Below, piece after piece: positions 1-5,092 of a stretch of 5,892 nt of DNA. The stretch is from Oscillospiraceae bacterium UBA3851 (GTDB lineage Bacteria > Bacillota > Clostridia > Oscillospirales > Oscillospiraceae), in assembly GCA_002392625.1 (NCBI GenBank), contig DGHJ01000042.1, positions 13,510 to 19,401 of the forward strand, in the 5' to 3' direction. The translations under genes were made by a program, and so were the position numbers. The notes under the pieces are model-generated. The model was given only the letters and a program-made list of their open reading frames with translations. It was not told where the DNA came from and searched no databases. Positions within the stretch are counted from its first letter, which is position 1. Every line of letters begins with the position of its first letter.

Positions 1-314
1 ACGATCAGCGGGATGAACACGCCCAGGCTCTTGTCGATGTCCGGCAGGAAGGCCTTGAGCAGCAGCTGCACGCAGGTGACGAAGCCGGCGATGACCACGA
101 TGAAGCAGGCAATGCGGACCTCGTTGGGGATGATCTTGCGCAGCAGGGAAATGATGACGTTGGAGAGGGTCAGGATGATGATGACGCTGACGCCCATGCC
201 CAGGCCGTTCATGATGGACGTGGTGATGGCCATGGTGGAGCACATGCCCAGCAGCTGGACCAGCACCGGGTTCTGGGTCAGCAGGCCCTCCTTGAATTGC
301 TTTTTCACATTCAT
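1..314 (-). CDS. rnfE: RnfE, ion-pumping Rnf complex membrane subunit (5' part, cut by window edge)
   Basis: This is a membrane subunit of the Rnf ferredoxin:NAD+ oxidoreductase; RnfE and RnfA form the membrane core that carries electrons across the bilayer. It starts with ATG at 314-312, and 104 complete codons are visible before the left edge. A GGGGGAG ribosome binding site lies about 8 nt upstream, inside the 19-nt gap after rnfG. The visible protein has the family pattern: the N-terminal NPVLVQLLGMC stretch (residues 16-25), TTSIMNGLGMG (31-41), and SNVIISLLRKIIP followed by VRIACFIVVIAG (51-77). Three hydrophobic segments lie near residues 17-35, 38-57 and 67-90. Cys25 is at the place where RnfA and RnfE provide ligands to a membrane-buried [2Fe-2S] cluster (family knowledge). 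I chose RnfE over its paralogue RnfA because of the NPVLVQLLG start and the position after rnfG. Family prolines recalled from memory after Cys25 and in RIPAF are replaced here by Ser26 and Ala69. Confidence 0.9.
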   Translation of the reverse strand, partial: MNVKKQFKEGLLTQNPVLVQLLGMCSTMAITTSIMNGLGMGVSVIIILTLSNVIISLLRKIIPNEVRIACFIVVIAGFVTCVQLLLKAFLPDIDKSLGVFIPLI

Positions 315-333
315 GGTTCAAGCTCCCCCTTTC

Positions 334-918
334 TCAGCCCAGCGCGGCCACAGCGGCCAGCGCGGCGTTGGCGCCCATGGTGACGCCCTTGGTGGAAACG
401 GTAGCGCCGGTGATAGGCGTCACGTTCTTCTTGACCTCCAGGGTGCCGGCGCCGCTGAGACCGATGAACTGATCCAGCACGGGCACGCCGGCGTCGTTGG
501 GCAGGTTGGTCATGACCTTGGAGCCGATACCGGCGGTCTCGGCGTTCTCCACGATGGAGATGCCGGTGATCTTGCTCTCGGCGTCCACGCCAACGATCAT
601 TACGATGGTGCCCTGAGAGCCGGAGGCGGACACCTTGCAGGCGTAGCCGCCGGTGGACACGGTGTACATCTCGATGAGCTTGCCGCCCTGCTCGGAAGCA
701 GCTTCCTTAACCGCGTCGGAGATCTCCTTGATCTCCTCACAGGTGGAACCCTCCGGGGTCACGGCCGCCAGGGCCTCGCGGGTGGCGGCGGCGGTCAGCT
801 CGGCGATGCGGTCCTCGGTCACGGAGTTGACCAGGCCCAGCAGAGCGGCCACCACCAGAGCGATGGCGGTCAGGGTGCCGGCCACCTTCAGCATGAATTT
901 GGCGCTCATGTTTTTCAT
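334..918 (-). CDS. rnfG: RnfG, extracytoplasmic flavoprotein subunit with covalent FMN
   Basis: This 194-residue protein is the FMN-carrying electron transfer subunit of the Rnf complex. One N-terminal membrane helix (about residues 9-31) anchors an FMN-binding domain outside the membrane. The flavinylation motif TGATVS is at residues 170-175, and by family rule Thr173 is the residue to which ApbE would attach FMN by a phosphodiester bond. The order is helix, mixed alpha/beta region with AGIGSKV (149-155), then the flavin motif near the C-terminus; the length is normal. The ATG at 918-916 overlaps the rnfD stop as ATGA, which suggests translational coupling, and an AAGGAGG site lies about 10 nt upstream inside rnfD. 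A second in-frame ATG, three codons downstream, is possible. The usual Asp three residues before the Ser/Thr of the motif (Dxx[S/T]GAT) is Thr167 here. The stop is a TGA at 336-334. Confidence 0.93.
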   Translation of the reverse strand: MKNMSAKFMLKVAGTLTAIALVVAALLGLVNSVTEDRIAELTAAATREALAAVTPEGSTCEEIKEISDAVKEAASEQGGKLIEMYTVSTGGYACKVSASGSQGTIVMIVGVDAESKITGISIVENAETAGIGSKVMTNLPNDAGVPVLDQFIGLSGAGTLEVKKNVTPITGATVSTKGVTMGANAALAAVAALG

Positions 919-1952
919 TTGGCAGCCGCCTCCTTCTTTTCCTTCTTGGGTGCGCCGTAGATCACGGGACGGATGTACTTATCCAGCAGCCAGGTGGTGC
1001 AGTTCATGATCAGGATGGAATAGCACACGCCCTCCGGATAGGAGCCGAAGCGCCGGATGAAGCAGGTGATGAGACCGCAGCCCACGCCGAAAACGATCTG
1101 CCCCACCTTGGTGACGGGGGAGGTGGCGTAGTCGGTGGCCATGAAGATGGCGCCCAGGAACAATCCGCCGCCCAGCACGCTGTAGAGCATGTAGTCCACG
1201 TTGCTCACGCCGGCGGGAGCGGCGATCAGGGAAACAATGGCCACGGTGGCGATGAAGGCCACGGGGATGTGCCAGGAGATGACCTTGCGGATCAGCAGAT
1301 AGACGCCGCCCAGCAGCAGCATCAGGGCGGAGGTCTCGCCCAGGGAGCCGCCGATCTTGCCCAGGAACATGTCGGCCAGGGAAACGTTGGCCGTCAGCTG
1401 GTTGAACGCATCGGCGCTGCCGCCCTTCATGACGGCCAGGGGGGTGGCGGCGGTGGTTACGTCAGCGGCGGAGGAGAACACGGGGATCACCGCGTCAGCG
1501 GCGGCCCAGGTGGTCATGGCGCCGGCGAAGCTGGCCACCAGGATGGCGCGGCCGGCCAGAGCGGGGTTGAGGAAGTTGCAGCCGATGCCGCCGTAGAGCT
1601 GCTTGACAACGACGATGGAGAAGAACGCGCCCATGACGATCATCCAGTAGGGGATGGTGACGGGGCACACGAAGGCCAGCAGCATGCCGGTGACCACGGC
1701 GCTCAGATCGCCGATCATCTGGGGCTTCTTCATCAGCTTGCGGTACAGCCACTCCCAGAACACGCAGCTGATGACGCTCACCAGCGTCATGGTCAGGGCG
1801 CGGAGGTTCCAGTTGCCGAAGTTCCACACGCTCATCAGCAGGGCCGGGCACAGGGCGATGATCACGTCCAGCATGATGGACCGGGTGCTGACGTCGGAGC
1901 GGATGTGGGGGGAGGAGGACGCGATCAGCTTGAGATTCTTGTAATCAGTCAT
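915..1952 (-). CDS. rnfD: RnfD, membrane flavoprotein subunit of the Rnf complex
   Basis: This is a 345-residue NqrB/RnfD-family integral membrane subunit that passes electrons through a covalently bound FMN. Conserved blocks are PHIRS (15-19), GGIGCNFLNPALAGRA (121-136), the flavin region DVTTAATPLA (164-173) in which Thr170 is the expected FMN-Thr, GGSLGETSAL (201-210), FMATDYATSPV (270-280) and YPEGVCYSILIMN (305-317). Several hydrophobic helices lie at about residues 28-66, 86-118, 208-247 and 255-300. The usual Gly of the [S/T]GAT motif is Ala168. The ATG (1952-1950) follows the rnfC stop after 3 nt; the AAGGAGG site is 8 nt upstream, inside the end of rnfC. The Lys/Glu/Ala tail GAPKKEKKEAAAK encodes the ribosome binding site of rnfG. 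Length and motifs are normal for clostridial RnfD. Confidence 0.95.
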   Translation of the reverse strand: MTDYKNLKLIASSSPHIRSDVSTRSIMLDVIIALCPALLMSVWNFGNWNLRALTMTLVSVISCVFWEWLYRKLMKKPQMIGDLSAVVTGMLLAFVCPVTIPYWMIVMGAFFSIVVVKQLYGGIGCNFLNPALAGRAILVASFAGAMTTWAAADAVIPVFSSAADVTTAATPLAVMKGGSADAFNQLTANVSLADMFLGKIGGSLGETSALMLLLGGVYLLIRKVISWHIPVAFIATVAIVSLIAAPAGVSNVDYMLYSVLGGGLFLGAIFMATDYATSPVTKVGQIVFGVGCGLITCFIRRFGSYPEGVCYSILIMNCTTWLLDKYIRPVIYGAPKKEKKEAAAK

Positions 1953-1955
1953 GGT

Positions 1956-3326
1956 TTACGCCTCCTTCTTTGCGGCCTGGGCCTTCTCGGCCTCGGCCCT
2001 GGCCTTGGCGGCCATTCTCGCGTTGTTGACCTGCTGCTTGCCCATGCGGAAGGCGTGGGTCAGGGGCAGACGGGCCGGGCAGGTGTAGGTGCAGGCGCCG
2101 CACTCGATGCAGTCCATGCCGTGGAGCTGATCGCGGAAGGCCTCCCAGTTGCCCTTCATCAGGTACTTGTACATGAACACCGGCTCCAGGCGGATGGGGC
2201 AAACGCCCACGCACTTGCCGCAGCGGATGCACTGGGGGTTCTCCACGTACTTCTCCTCGTCCCCGGCGAAGGCCAGCATGCAGCCGGTGCCCTTGCCCAC
2301 GGAAACGTCGGTGGTGTACTGGGCCATGCCCATCATGGGGCCGCCCATGATCAGCTTGTAGGTGTCGTCCTTCAAGCCGCCGCAGGCGTCAAACAGCTTG
2401 CTGACGGGGGTGCCGATGGGGCACTCCAGGTTCTTCGGCTCGATGACGCCGGAGCCGGACACGGTGACGATCTTGTTCACCACGGGCATGCCGGTGTACA
2501 CGGCCCGATAGATGGCGCAGGTGGTGTTCAGGTTGAAAATGCAGCAGCCGGCGTCGGCGGGCAGCTTGCCCGACGGCACTTGCCGGCCGGACACGGCCTG
2601 GCAGAGCTGCTTTTCAGCGCCCTGGGGGTAGCGGGTGTGGAGCACCTCCACCACCACGGGGGCCTTCAGCTCGGCGATCTTGGCGTTCAGCACGTCGGCC
2701 GCGTTGCGCTTGTTGGCCTCCACGCCGATGTAGACCTTGTCCACGCCGAAGCAGTGGGCCAGCAGCGTGGCGCCCTTGATGACCTGGTCGGGCCGCTCCA
2801 GCATGGTGCGGTGGTCGCCGGTGATGTAGGGCTCGCACTCAGCGGCGTTGATGATTACGTAGTCCACCTTGCCCAGGCCGGAGCTGATCTTCACGTGGGT
2901 GGGGAAGGTGGCGCCGCCCTGGCCCACGATGCCGGCGTTCTTGACGATCTCCGTCAACTGCTCCGGCGTCAGGCTGTCGGGATCGGCCACGGGCTTGACG
3001 TCCTCGGACACGGTGTTCTGGAAATCGTTCTCGATCACCACGCTCATCACGGTGCCGCCCATGGAGGAGGGGCGGGGCTCCACGGCCTTGACCCTGCCGG
3101 ACACGGAGGCGTGGATGGGGGCGGAAACGAAGCCGCCCGGCTCGCCGATCCGCTGGCCGATCTTCACCAGATCGCCCACGGCGACGATGGGCTTGCAAGG
3201 TGCGCCGATGTGCATGGACATGGGAATGACCACCTCCGCCGGCGGTGCCAGCTGTTCAATGGCCTTCTCATTGGTTGCGGCCTTCATGTCGTTGGGATGA
3301 ACGCCGCCAAAGAAAGCTTGTGCCAT
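1956..3326 (-). CDS. rnfC: RnfC, NAD(H)-binding iron-sulfur subunit of the Rnf complex
   Basis: This 456-residue peripheral subunit is where NAD+ is reduced or NADH oxidised. Numbered from ATG 3326: an N-terminal barrel-sandwich domain has FFGGVHP (5-11) and SAPIHASVSGRV (68-79); a Rossmann-like NADH/FMN domain has GQGGATFPTHVK (135-146) and NAAECEPYITGDHRTM (160-175); an SLBB-type part has GSGVIEP (291-297); then GGPMMGMA (328-335). Two ferredoxin-type [4Fe-4S] motifs follow: Cys366, 369, 372, 376 and Cys406, 409, 412, 416. The last 30 residues are a Lys/Ala-rich tail. I prefer ATG 3326 to a GTG three codons upstream (3335-3333): GAGGTG (3338-3333) is a good ribosome binding site 6 nt before the ATG, whereas the GTG would lie inside that site. 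It is the first gene of the operon, behind the promoter at 3383-3411. Confidence 0.96.
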   Translation of the reverse strand: MAQAFFGGVHPNDMKAATNEKAIEQLAPPAEVVIPMSMHIGAPCKPIVAVGDLVKIGQRIGEPGGFVSAPIHASVSGRVKAVEPRPSSMGGTVMSVVIENDFQNTVSEDVKPVADPDSLTPEQLTEIVKNAGIVGQGGATFPTHVKISSGLGKVDYVIINAAECEPYITGDHRTMLERPDQVIKGATLLAHCFGVDKVYIGVEANKRNAADVLNAKIAELKAPVVVEVLHTRYPQGAEKQLCQAVSGRQVPSGKLPADAGCCIFNLNTTCAIYRAVYTGMPVVNKIVTVSGSGVIEPKNLECPIGTPVSKLFDACGGLKDDTYKLIMGGPMMGMAQYTTDVSVGKGTGCMLAFAGDEEKYVENPQCIRCGKCVGVCPIRLEPVFMYKYLMKGNWEAFRDQLHGMDCIECGACTYTCPARLPLTHAFRMGKQQVNNARMAAKARAEAEKAQAAKKEA

Positions 3327-3332
3327 AGTCTT

Positions 3333-3338
3333 CACCTC
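3333..3338 (-). promoter_or_regulatory. Ribosome binding site of rnfC that decides the start
   Basis: Read on the minus strand, GAGGTG ends 6 nt before ATG 3326-3324. It contains the alternative GTG codon itself, so initiation at that GTG is unlikely and the protein should begin MAQAFFGG. Confidence 0.8.
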
Positions 3339-3351
3339 ATCTTACTACTTC

Positions 3352-3368
3352 GGTGGCGCTATGCCACC
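3352..3368 (-). other. Hairpin in the rnfC 5' leader
   Basis: GGTGGC and GCCACC form a perfect 6-bp stem with a 5-nt loop. It lies within the predicted ~50-nt leader of the rnf mRNA, about 13 nt upstream of the ribosome binding site. No U-run follows on either strand, so it is not an intrinsic terminator. It may stabilise the 5' end or modulate translation (inference). Confidence 0.5.
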
Positions 3369-3378
3369 ACATACTGCG

Positions 3379-3408
3379 TTGTATTTTACTACAATCCCGG
3401 TGGATTGT
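3379..3408. promoter_or_regulatory. Two overlapping dyads over the rnf promoter (candidate operators)
   Basis: Dyad 1 is TTGTA-N6-TACAA (3379-3394) and fully contains the -10 element. Dyad 2 is ACAATCC-CGGT-GGATTGT (3391-3408); it fills the -10/-35 spacer and touches the -35. Both are perfect inverted repeats and they share ACAA (3391-3394). Their position suggests a repressor site. The 5-6-5 layout of dyad 1 is like that of CRP/FNR-family sites, but the half-site is not one I can assign. Rex sites have TTGT-N10-ACAA, and here the spacing is N8. Confidence 0.55.
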
Positions 3409-3411
3409 CCA
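3383..3411 (-). promoter_or_regulatory. Sigma-A-type promoter of the rnf operon
   Basis: On the minus strand, -35 TGGACA (3411-3406) and -10 TAAAAT (3388-3383) are separated by exactly 17 bp; each matches the consensus at five of six positions. The predicted start of transcription is near 3376, giving a leader of about 50 nt to rnfC. It is the only good promoter seen upstream of the gene cluster and fits a single rnfCDGE(AB) transcript. Confidence 0.8.
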
Positions 3412-3460
3412 GTACTTCCCGGCCACTTTCCACGTCTTTTCGGCGGAAATCGTTTCCATT

Positions 3461-3474
3461 CGCCATGGATGGCG
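3461..3474. repeat. Short inverted repeat between the divergent promoters
   Basis: CGCCAT-GG-ATGGCG is a perfect 6-bp dyad in the 89-bp gap between the two -35 elements. A smaller dyad, GGAAA-TCG-TTTCC (3445-3457), lies beside it. Either could be a regulator site for the divergent genes or chance in GC-rich DNA. Confidence 0.3.
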
Positions 3475-3500
3475 CGCCGGGGCCGGACACGCCGCGGCCC

Positions 3501-3529
3501 TTGTAATTTATGCCGGTCGGTGCTATACT
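3501..3529 (+). promoter_or_regulatory. Extended -10 promoter of the DUF975 gene
   Basis: -35 TTGTAA (3501-3506), a 17-bp spacer, and -10 TATACT (3524-3529) preceded by TG at 3521-3522 (extended -10). The predicted start is near 3536, leaving a ~30-nt leader with AAAGGA (3551-3556) 10 nt before ATG 3567. This rules out the in-frame ATG at 3510, which would lie upstream of the transcript start. Confidence 0.75.
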
Positions 3530-3566
3530 GATGAGCGCAAAACCGGCCGGAAAGGACGTGATACGC

Positions 3567-4298
3567 ATGCTCGACCGCGTACAGCTCAAACAGGAGGCGA
3601 AGGGGATCCTGCGCCGCGCCAGCGTGTCGCCCTTCGTGTTCGCCCTGATCTACCTGCTCATAACGAATGGCATGAACTACGTGGACGCCTGCACCTCCGG
3701 CACCATGGCGGAGTATATGCAGCTCTACTACCCCCAGCTGAGCGTGCCGGACCTGCTGCGACGGGCCGCGGAGGTCCCCTACGCGGTGTCCACCTTCATC
3801 AGCGTGGCGGTCTATCTCCTGGGCGAGGTGCTGCGCGCCGGCAACGCTCTGTACCACCTGGGCATCCGCCGGGGCAAAGCCATGCCCTACTCCACCCTGT
3901 TTGACGGTCTGGCCGTGGCCGGGCGGGTGATCTGGCTGTCCGTGGTGGAGACGGCGCTGATCCTGCTGTGGTCCGTGCTGCTGATCATCCCCGGCATCGT
4001 GGCGGCCTACCGCTACCGCTTCGCCATGTATAACCTGCTGGAGGACCCGTCCCTGCGGGTGTGGGACGCCCTGCGCATGAGCAAGGAGCAGACCGACGGC
4101 TTCAAGCTGGATCTGTTCGTGCTGGATCTCAGCTTTCTGGGCTGGGCGCTGGCCTCCGTGTTCACCCTGGGCGTCCTGTCCGTCTGGCTGACCCCCTACA
4201 TGGCCCAGACCAGCGTGGGCTTCTTTCAGGCTGTCAAGCGCATCAAGGGCGTGGGATATTTCCCGGAGAAGGACGACCCGTCCGCCGGACCAAGGTAA
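3567..4298 (+). CDS. DUF975 family integral membrane protein, function unknown
   Basis: This 243-residue protein belongs to the DUF975 family of multi-pass membrane proteins common in Bacillota; no biochemical function is established that I know of. The family start is typical (MLDRVQLKQEAKGILRR, residues 1-17). The signature block is IIPGIVAAYRYRFAMYNLLEDP (140-161), in two pieces: a helix ending in IPGI and then the AAYRY..AxYxLxEDP part. It is followed by ALRMSKEQTDGFK (168-180) and LFVLDLSFLGW (183-193). Hydrophobic segments lie near 22-37, 73-90, 121-148 and 184-210. The start at 3567 is supported by AAAGGA 10 nt upstream and by the promoter position. The gene is divergent from the rnf operon, with about 240 bp between start codons, and stands alone; no clear terminator is visible after its TAA. 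A link to Rnf function is only positional. Confidence 0.9.
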   Translation: MLDRVQLKQEAKGILRRASVSPFVFALIYLLITNGMNYVDACTSGTMAEYMQLYYPQLSVPDLLRRAAEVPYAVSTFISVAVYLLGEVLRAGNALYHLGIRRGKAMPYSTLFDGLAVAGRVIWLSVVETALILLWSVLLIIPGIVAAYRYRFAMYNLLEDPSLRVWDALRMSKEQTDGFKLDLFVLDLSFLGWALASVFTLGVLSVWLTPYMAQTSVGFFQAVKRIKGVGYFPEKDDPSAGPR

Positions 4299-4425
4299 CG
4301 CGCCGGGCCGGGTAAAAAGCCTCTCGTAATATATACCGCGTTTCTTCCCGATTTCCTCTCTTTTTGACGTAAATTTATTGACAAAATTTTTGTGCGCGAT
4401 GGCGTGTTCCAAAATGCACATTCCT

Positions 4426-4630
4426 GTCATTGCGAGGCCCCAGCGGGGCCGTGGCACCCCAAGGGCATTTGCCTTTGTTGCCGCTCCTCCGTTGCGGACA
4501 AAGGCCGGCACAATCCGTTTTCCTCACAATAGGGAGCGGATTCCCACACCATAAGTAAGCGCCCAAATCTTCGATTTGGCTGCGCGAACTTAAGCGTTAG
4601 CTGTGACATCGGTCACTGGTTCGGAATGAC
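4426..4630. repeat. Hairpin-rich element with imperfect terminal inverted repeats (MITE/REP-like)
   Basis: The ends are GTCATTGCGA (4426-4435) and TCGGAATGAC (4621-4630), inverted with 9 of 10 matches. Between them are five hairpins: GGCCCC/GGGGCC (4436-4450); GCCTTTGT..CCGC/GCGG..ACAAAGGC (4471-4505, 8+4 bp with a 2-nt bulge); AATCCG/CGGATT with an inner CCT/AGG (4512-4542); CCAAATC/GATTTGG (4563-4579); GTGAC/GTCAC (4603-4616). There is no coding potential. GTCATTGCGAGG-type ends are, as I recall, common in dispersed non-coding repeats of gut Bacillota. Whether it is mobile or multicopy cannot be seen from one copy; no target-site duplication was recognised. Confidence 0.6.
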
Positions 4631-4654
4631 GGCTGCCATGCATTTTGCAACACG

Positions 4655-4688
4655 CCCTTTTCTCTCCCTCTTTTCTCCCTCTCTTTTT
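4655..4688. repeat. 34-nt uninterrupted homopyrimidine tract
   Basis: All 34 bases are C or T on the plus strand, with a repeated TTTTCT(CT)CCCTC unit. The pyrimidine bias continues more loosely to about 4725. Such tracts can form triplex (H-DNA) structures or, transcribed from the other strand, purine-rich RNA. No function can be assigned. Confidence 0.6.
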
Positions 4689-4743
4689 GTTGTCATTGTC
4701 TTTGCCTTTTTCTTTGTCTTTTTGGGTTACGGTAGCTTTCATC

Positions 4744-4778
4744 ACCTTATCCGACCTTTCCGCACCTTGCCCGACCTT
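4744..4778. repeat. Four ACCTT motifs at exact 10-bp spacing
   Basis: ACCTT occurs at 4744, 4754, 4764 and 4774, within a loose 10-bp unit CCGACCTTNC. The copies are near helical phase, so a protein could meet them on one face of the DNA; equally this may be a decayed tandem repeat belonging to the neighbouring repetitive element. Confidence 0.5.
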
Positions 4779-4948
4779 TTGGGGTGTTTCACCCGGTTTC
4801 AGGCCCATCCTTGCCATATCGGATGGGGCGCATTTCCATTTTCCGGCAACTTTACGGACACAACGATGCGCAGGCATACGAAAACGGCCCGTGCAATGGT
4901 TGCTCCCGGCGTCTTTTGTCTATTCTGCACAGAAGGCGCGTTCACGTT

Positions 4949-4966
4949 TTGTTAATCTTTTCACCG
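4949..4966. promoter_or_regulatory. Candidate Rex-like operator upstream of the transporter promoter
   Basis: TTGTTAATCTTTTCACCG matches the Rex (NADH/NAD+-sensing repressor) consensus TTGTKAA-N4-TTMACAA at 12 of 14 defined positions: 7/7 in the left half, 5/7 in the right. It ends 8 bp before the -35. Rex control of fermentation genes is well known in Bacillota; the assignment here is inference. Confidence 0.4.
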
Positions 4967-4974
4967 CTGTCATC

Positions 4975-5002
4975 TTGCTTTTTCCAAACTTCGTTATATA
5001 AT
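4975..5002 (+). promoter_or_regulatory. Promoter of the fatty acid transporter gene
   Basis: A perfect -10 TATAAT (4997-5002) lies 16 bp after a weak -35 TTGCTT (4975-4980). The predicted start is near 5009, giving a leader of about 84 nt. The weak -35 fits a promoter that is regulated or needs an activator (inference). Confidence 0.65.
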
Positions 5003-5010
5003 TAACACAT

Positions 5011-5028
5011 CTGTTTATCTTTTCACGC
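5011..5028. promoter_or_regulatory. Second copy of the promoter-flanking repeat
   Basis: GTTTATCTTTTCAC (5013-5026) repeats GTTAATCTTTTCAC (4951-4964) at 13 of 14 positions, 62 bp downstream, just after the predicted transcription start. Its match to the Rex consensus is poorer (about 10 of 14). A site at the start region would suit repression. Confidence 0.4.
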
Positions 5029-5048
5029 GGGGGCCGGCAGTCCCCCCG
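5028..5048 (+). other. GC-only hairpin in the transporter 5' leader
   Basis: CGGGGG and CCCCCG form a 6-bp all-GC stem with a 9-nt loop, about 25 nt before the ribosome binding site and 45 nt before the start codon. The following bases are purine-rich, not U, so it is not a terminator. It may protect the mRNA 5' end or be part of a leader control element. Confidence 0.5.
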
Positions 5049-5092
5049 GAAGAGAGCCAAACCGATAGAAAAAAAGGAGAGTGAGAACGAAT

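Larger units (their letters stand above)
4299..5092. other. Long non-coding stretch between DUF975 and the transporter gene
   Basis: I see no credible gene here: open frames of 60-118 codons on both strands are low in complexity, overlap each other, and lack supported starts. The first part (4299-4425) is AT-rich and structureless apart from a 13-bp near-palindrome ACAAAATTTTTGT (4381-4393). The hairpin element follows (4426-4630), then a pyrimidine-rich part (4655-4725), the ACCTT array (4744-4778), a small GGGTG-TTT-CACCC hairpin (4782-4794), and about 150 bp in which I see nothing (4795-4948). The promoter and leader of the transporter complete it. No convincing intrinsic terminator for the DUF975 gene was found. 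Confidence 0.7.

Noticed and set aside
13..960. Plus-strand open frame opposite rnfE and rnfG
   Set aside because: It covers two genes with clear Rnf motifs on the other strand and has a Met/Gly/His-rich, family-less translation.
3379..3394. Rex site at the rnf promoter
   Set aside because: TTGT and ACAA are separated by 8 bp rather than the 10 bp of Rex operators, so only an unassigned dyad is claimed.
1269..3506. Very long plus-strand open frame (745 codons) opposite rnfC and rnfD
   Set aside because: The translation is His/Gly/Ala/Leu/Asp-rich with no family pattern, and it is antisense to two clearly recognised genes; GC-rich third positions make such shadows common.
3510..3566. Upstream ATG at 3510 as start of the DUF975 protein
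   Set aside because: It lies before the -10 element of the gene's own promoter; DUF975 proteins start like MLDRVQLK, and AAAGGA precedes the ATG at 3567.
4378..4383. Perfect TTGACA box in the AT-rich stretch after the DUF975 gene
   Set aside because: No -10-like hexamer lies 16-18 bp downstream and no gene follows on that strand.
3345..4511. Minus-strand open frame of 388 codons opposite the DUF975 gene
   Set aside because: It is antisense to a well-supported DUF975 protein, is rich in Gln/His/Gly, and has no family signature or ribosome binding site.
4590..5005. Small overlapping open frames on both strands in the intergenic region
   Set aside because: They are low-complexity (Phe/Leu/Ser-rich on plus, Lys/Glu-rich on minus) products of the pyrimidine tract, with no credible ribosome binding site or family similarity.
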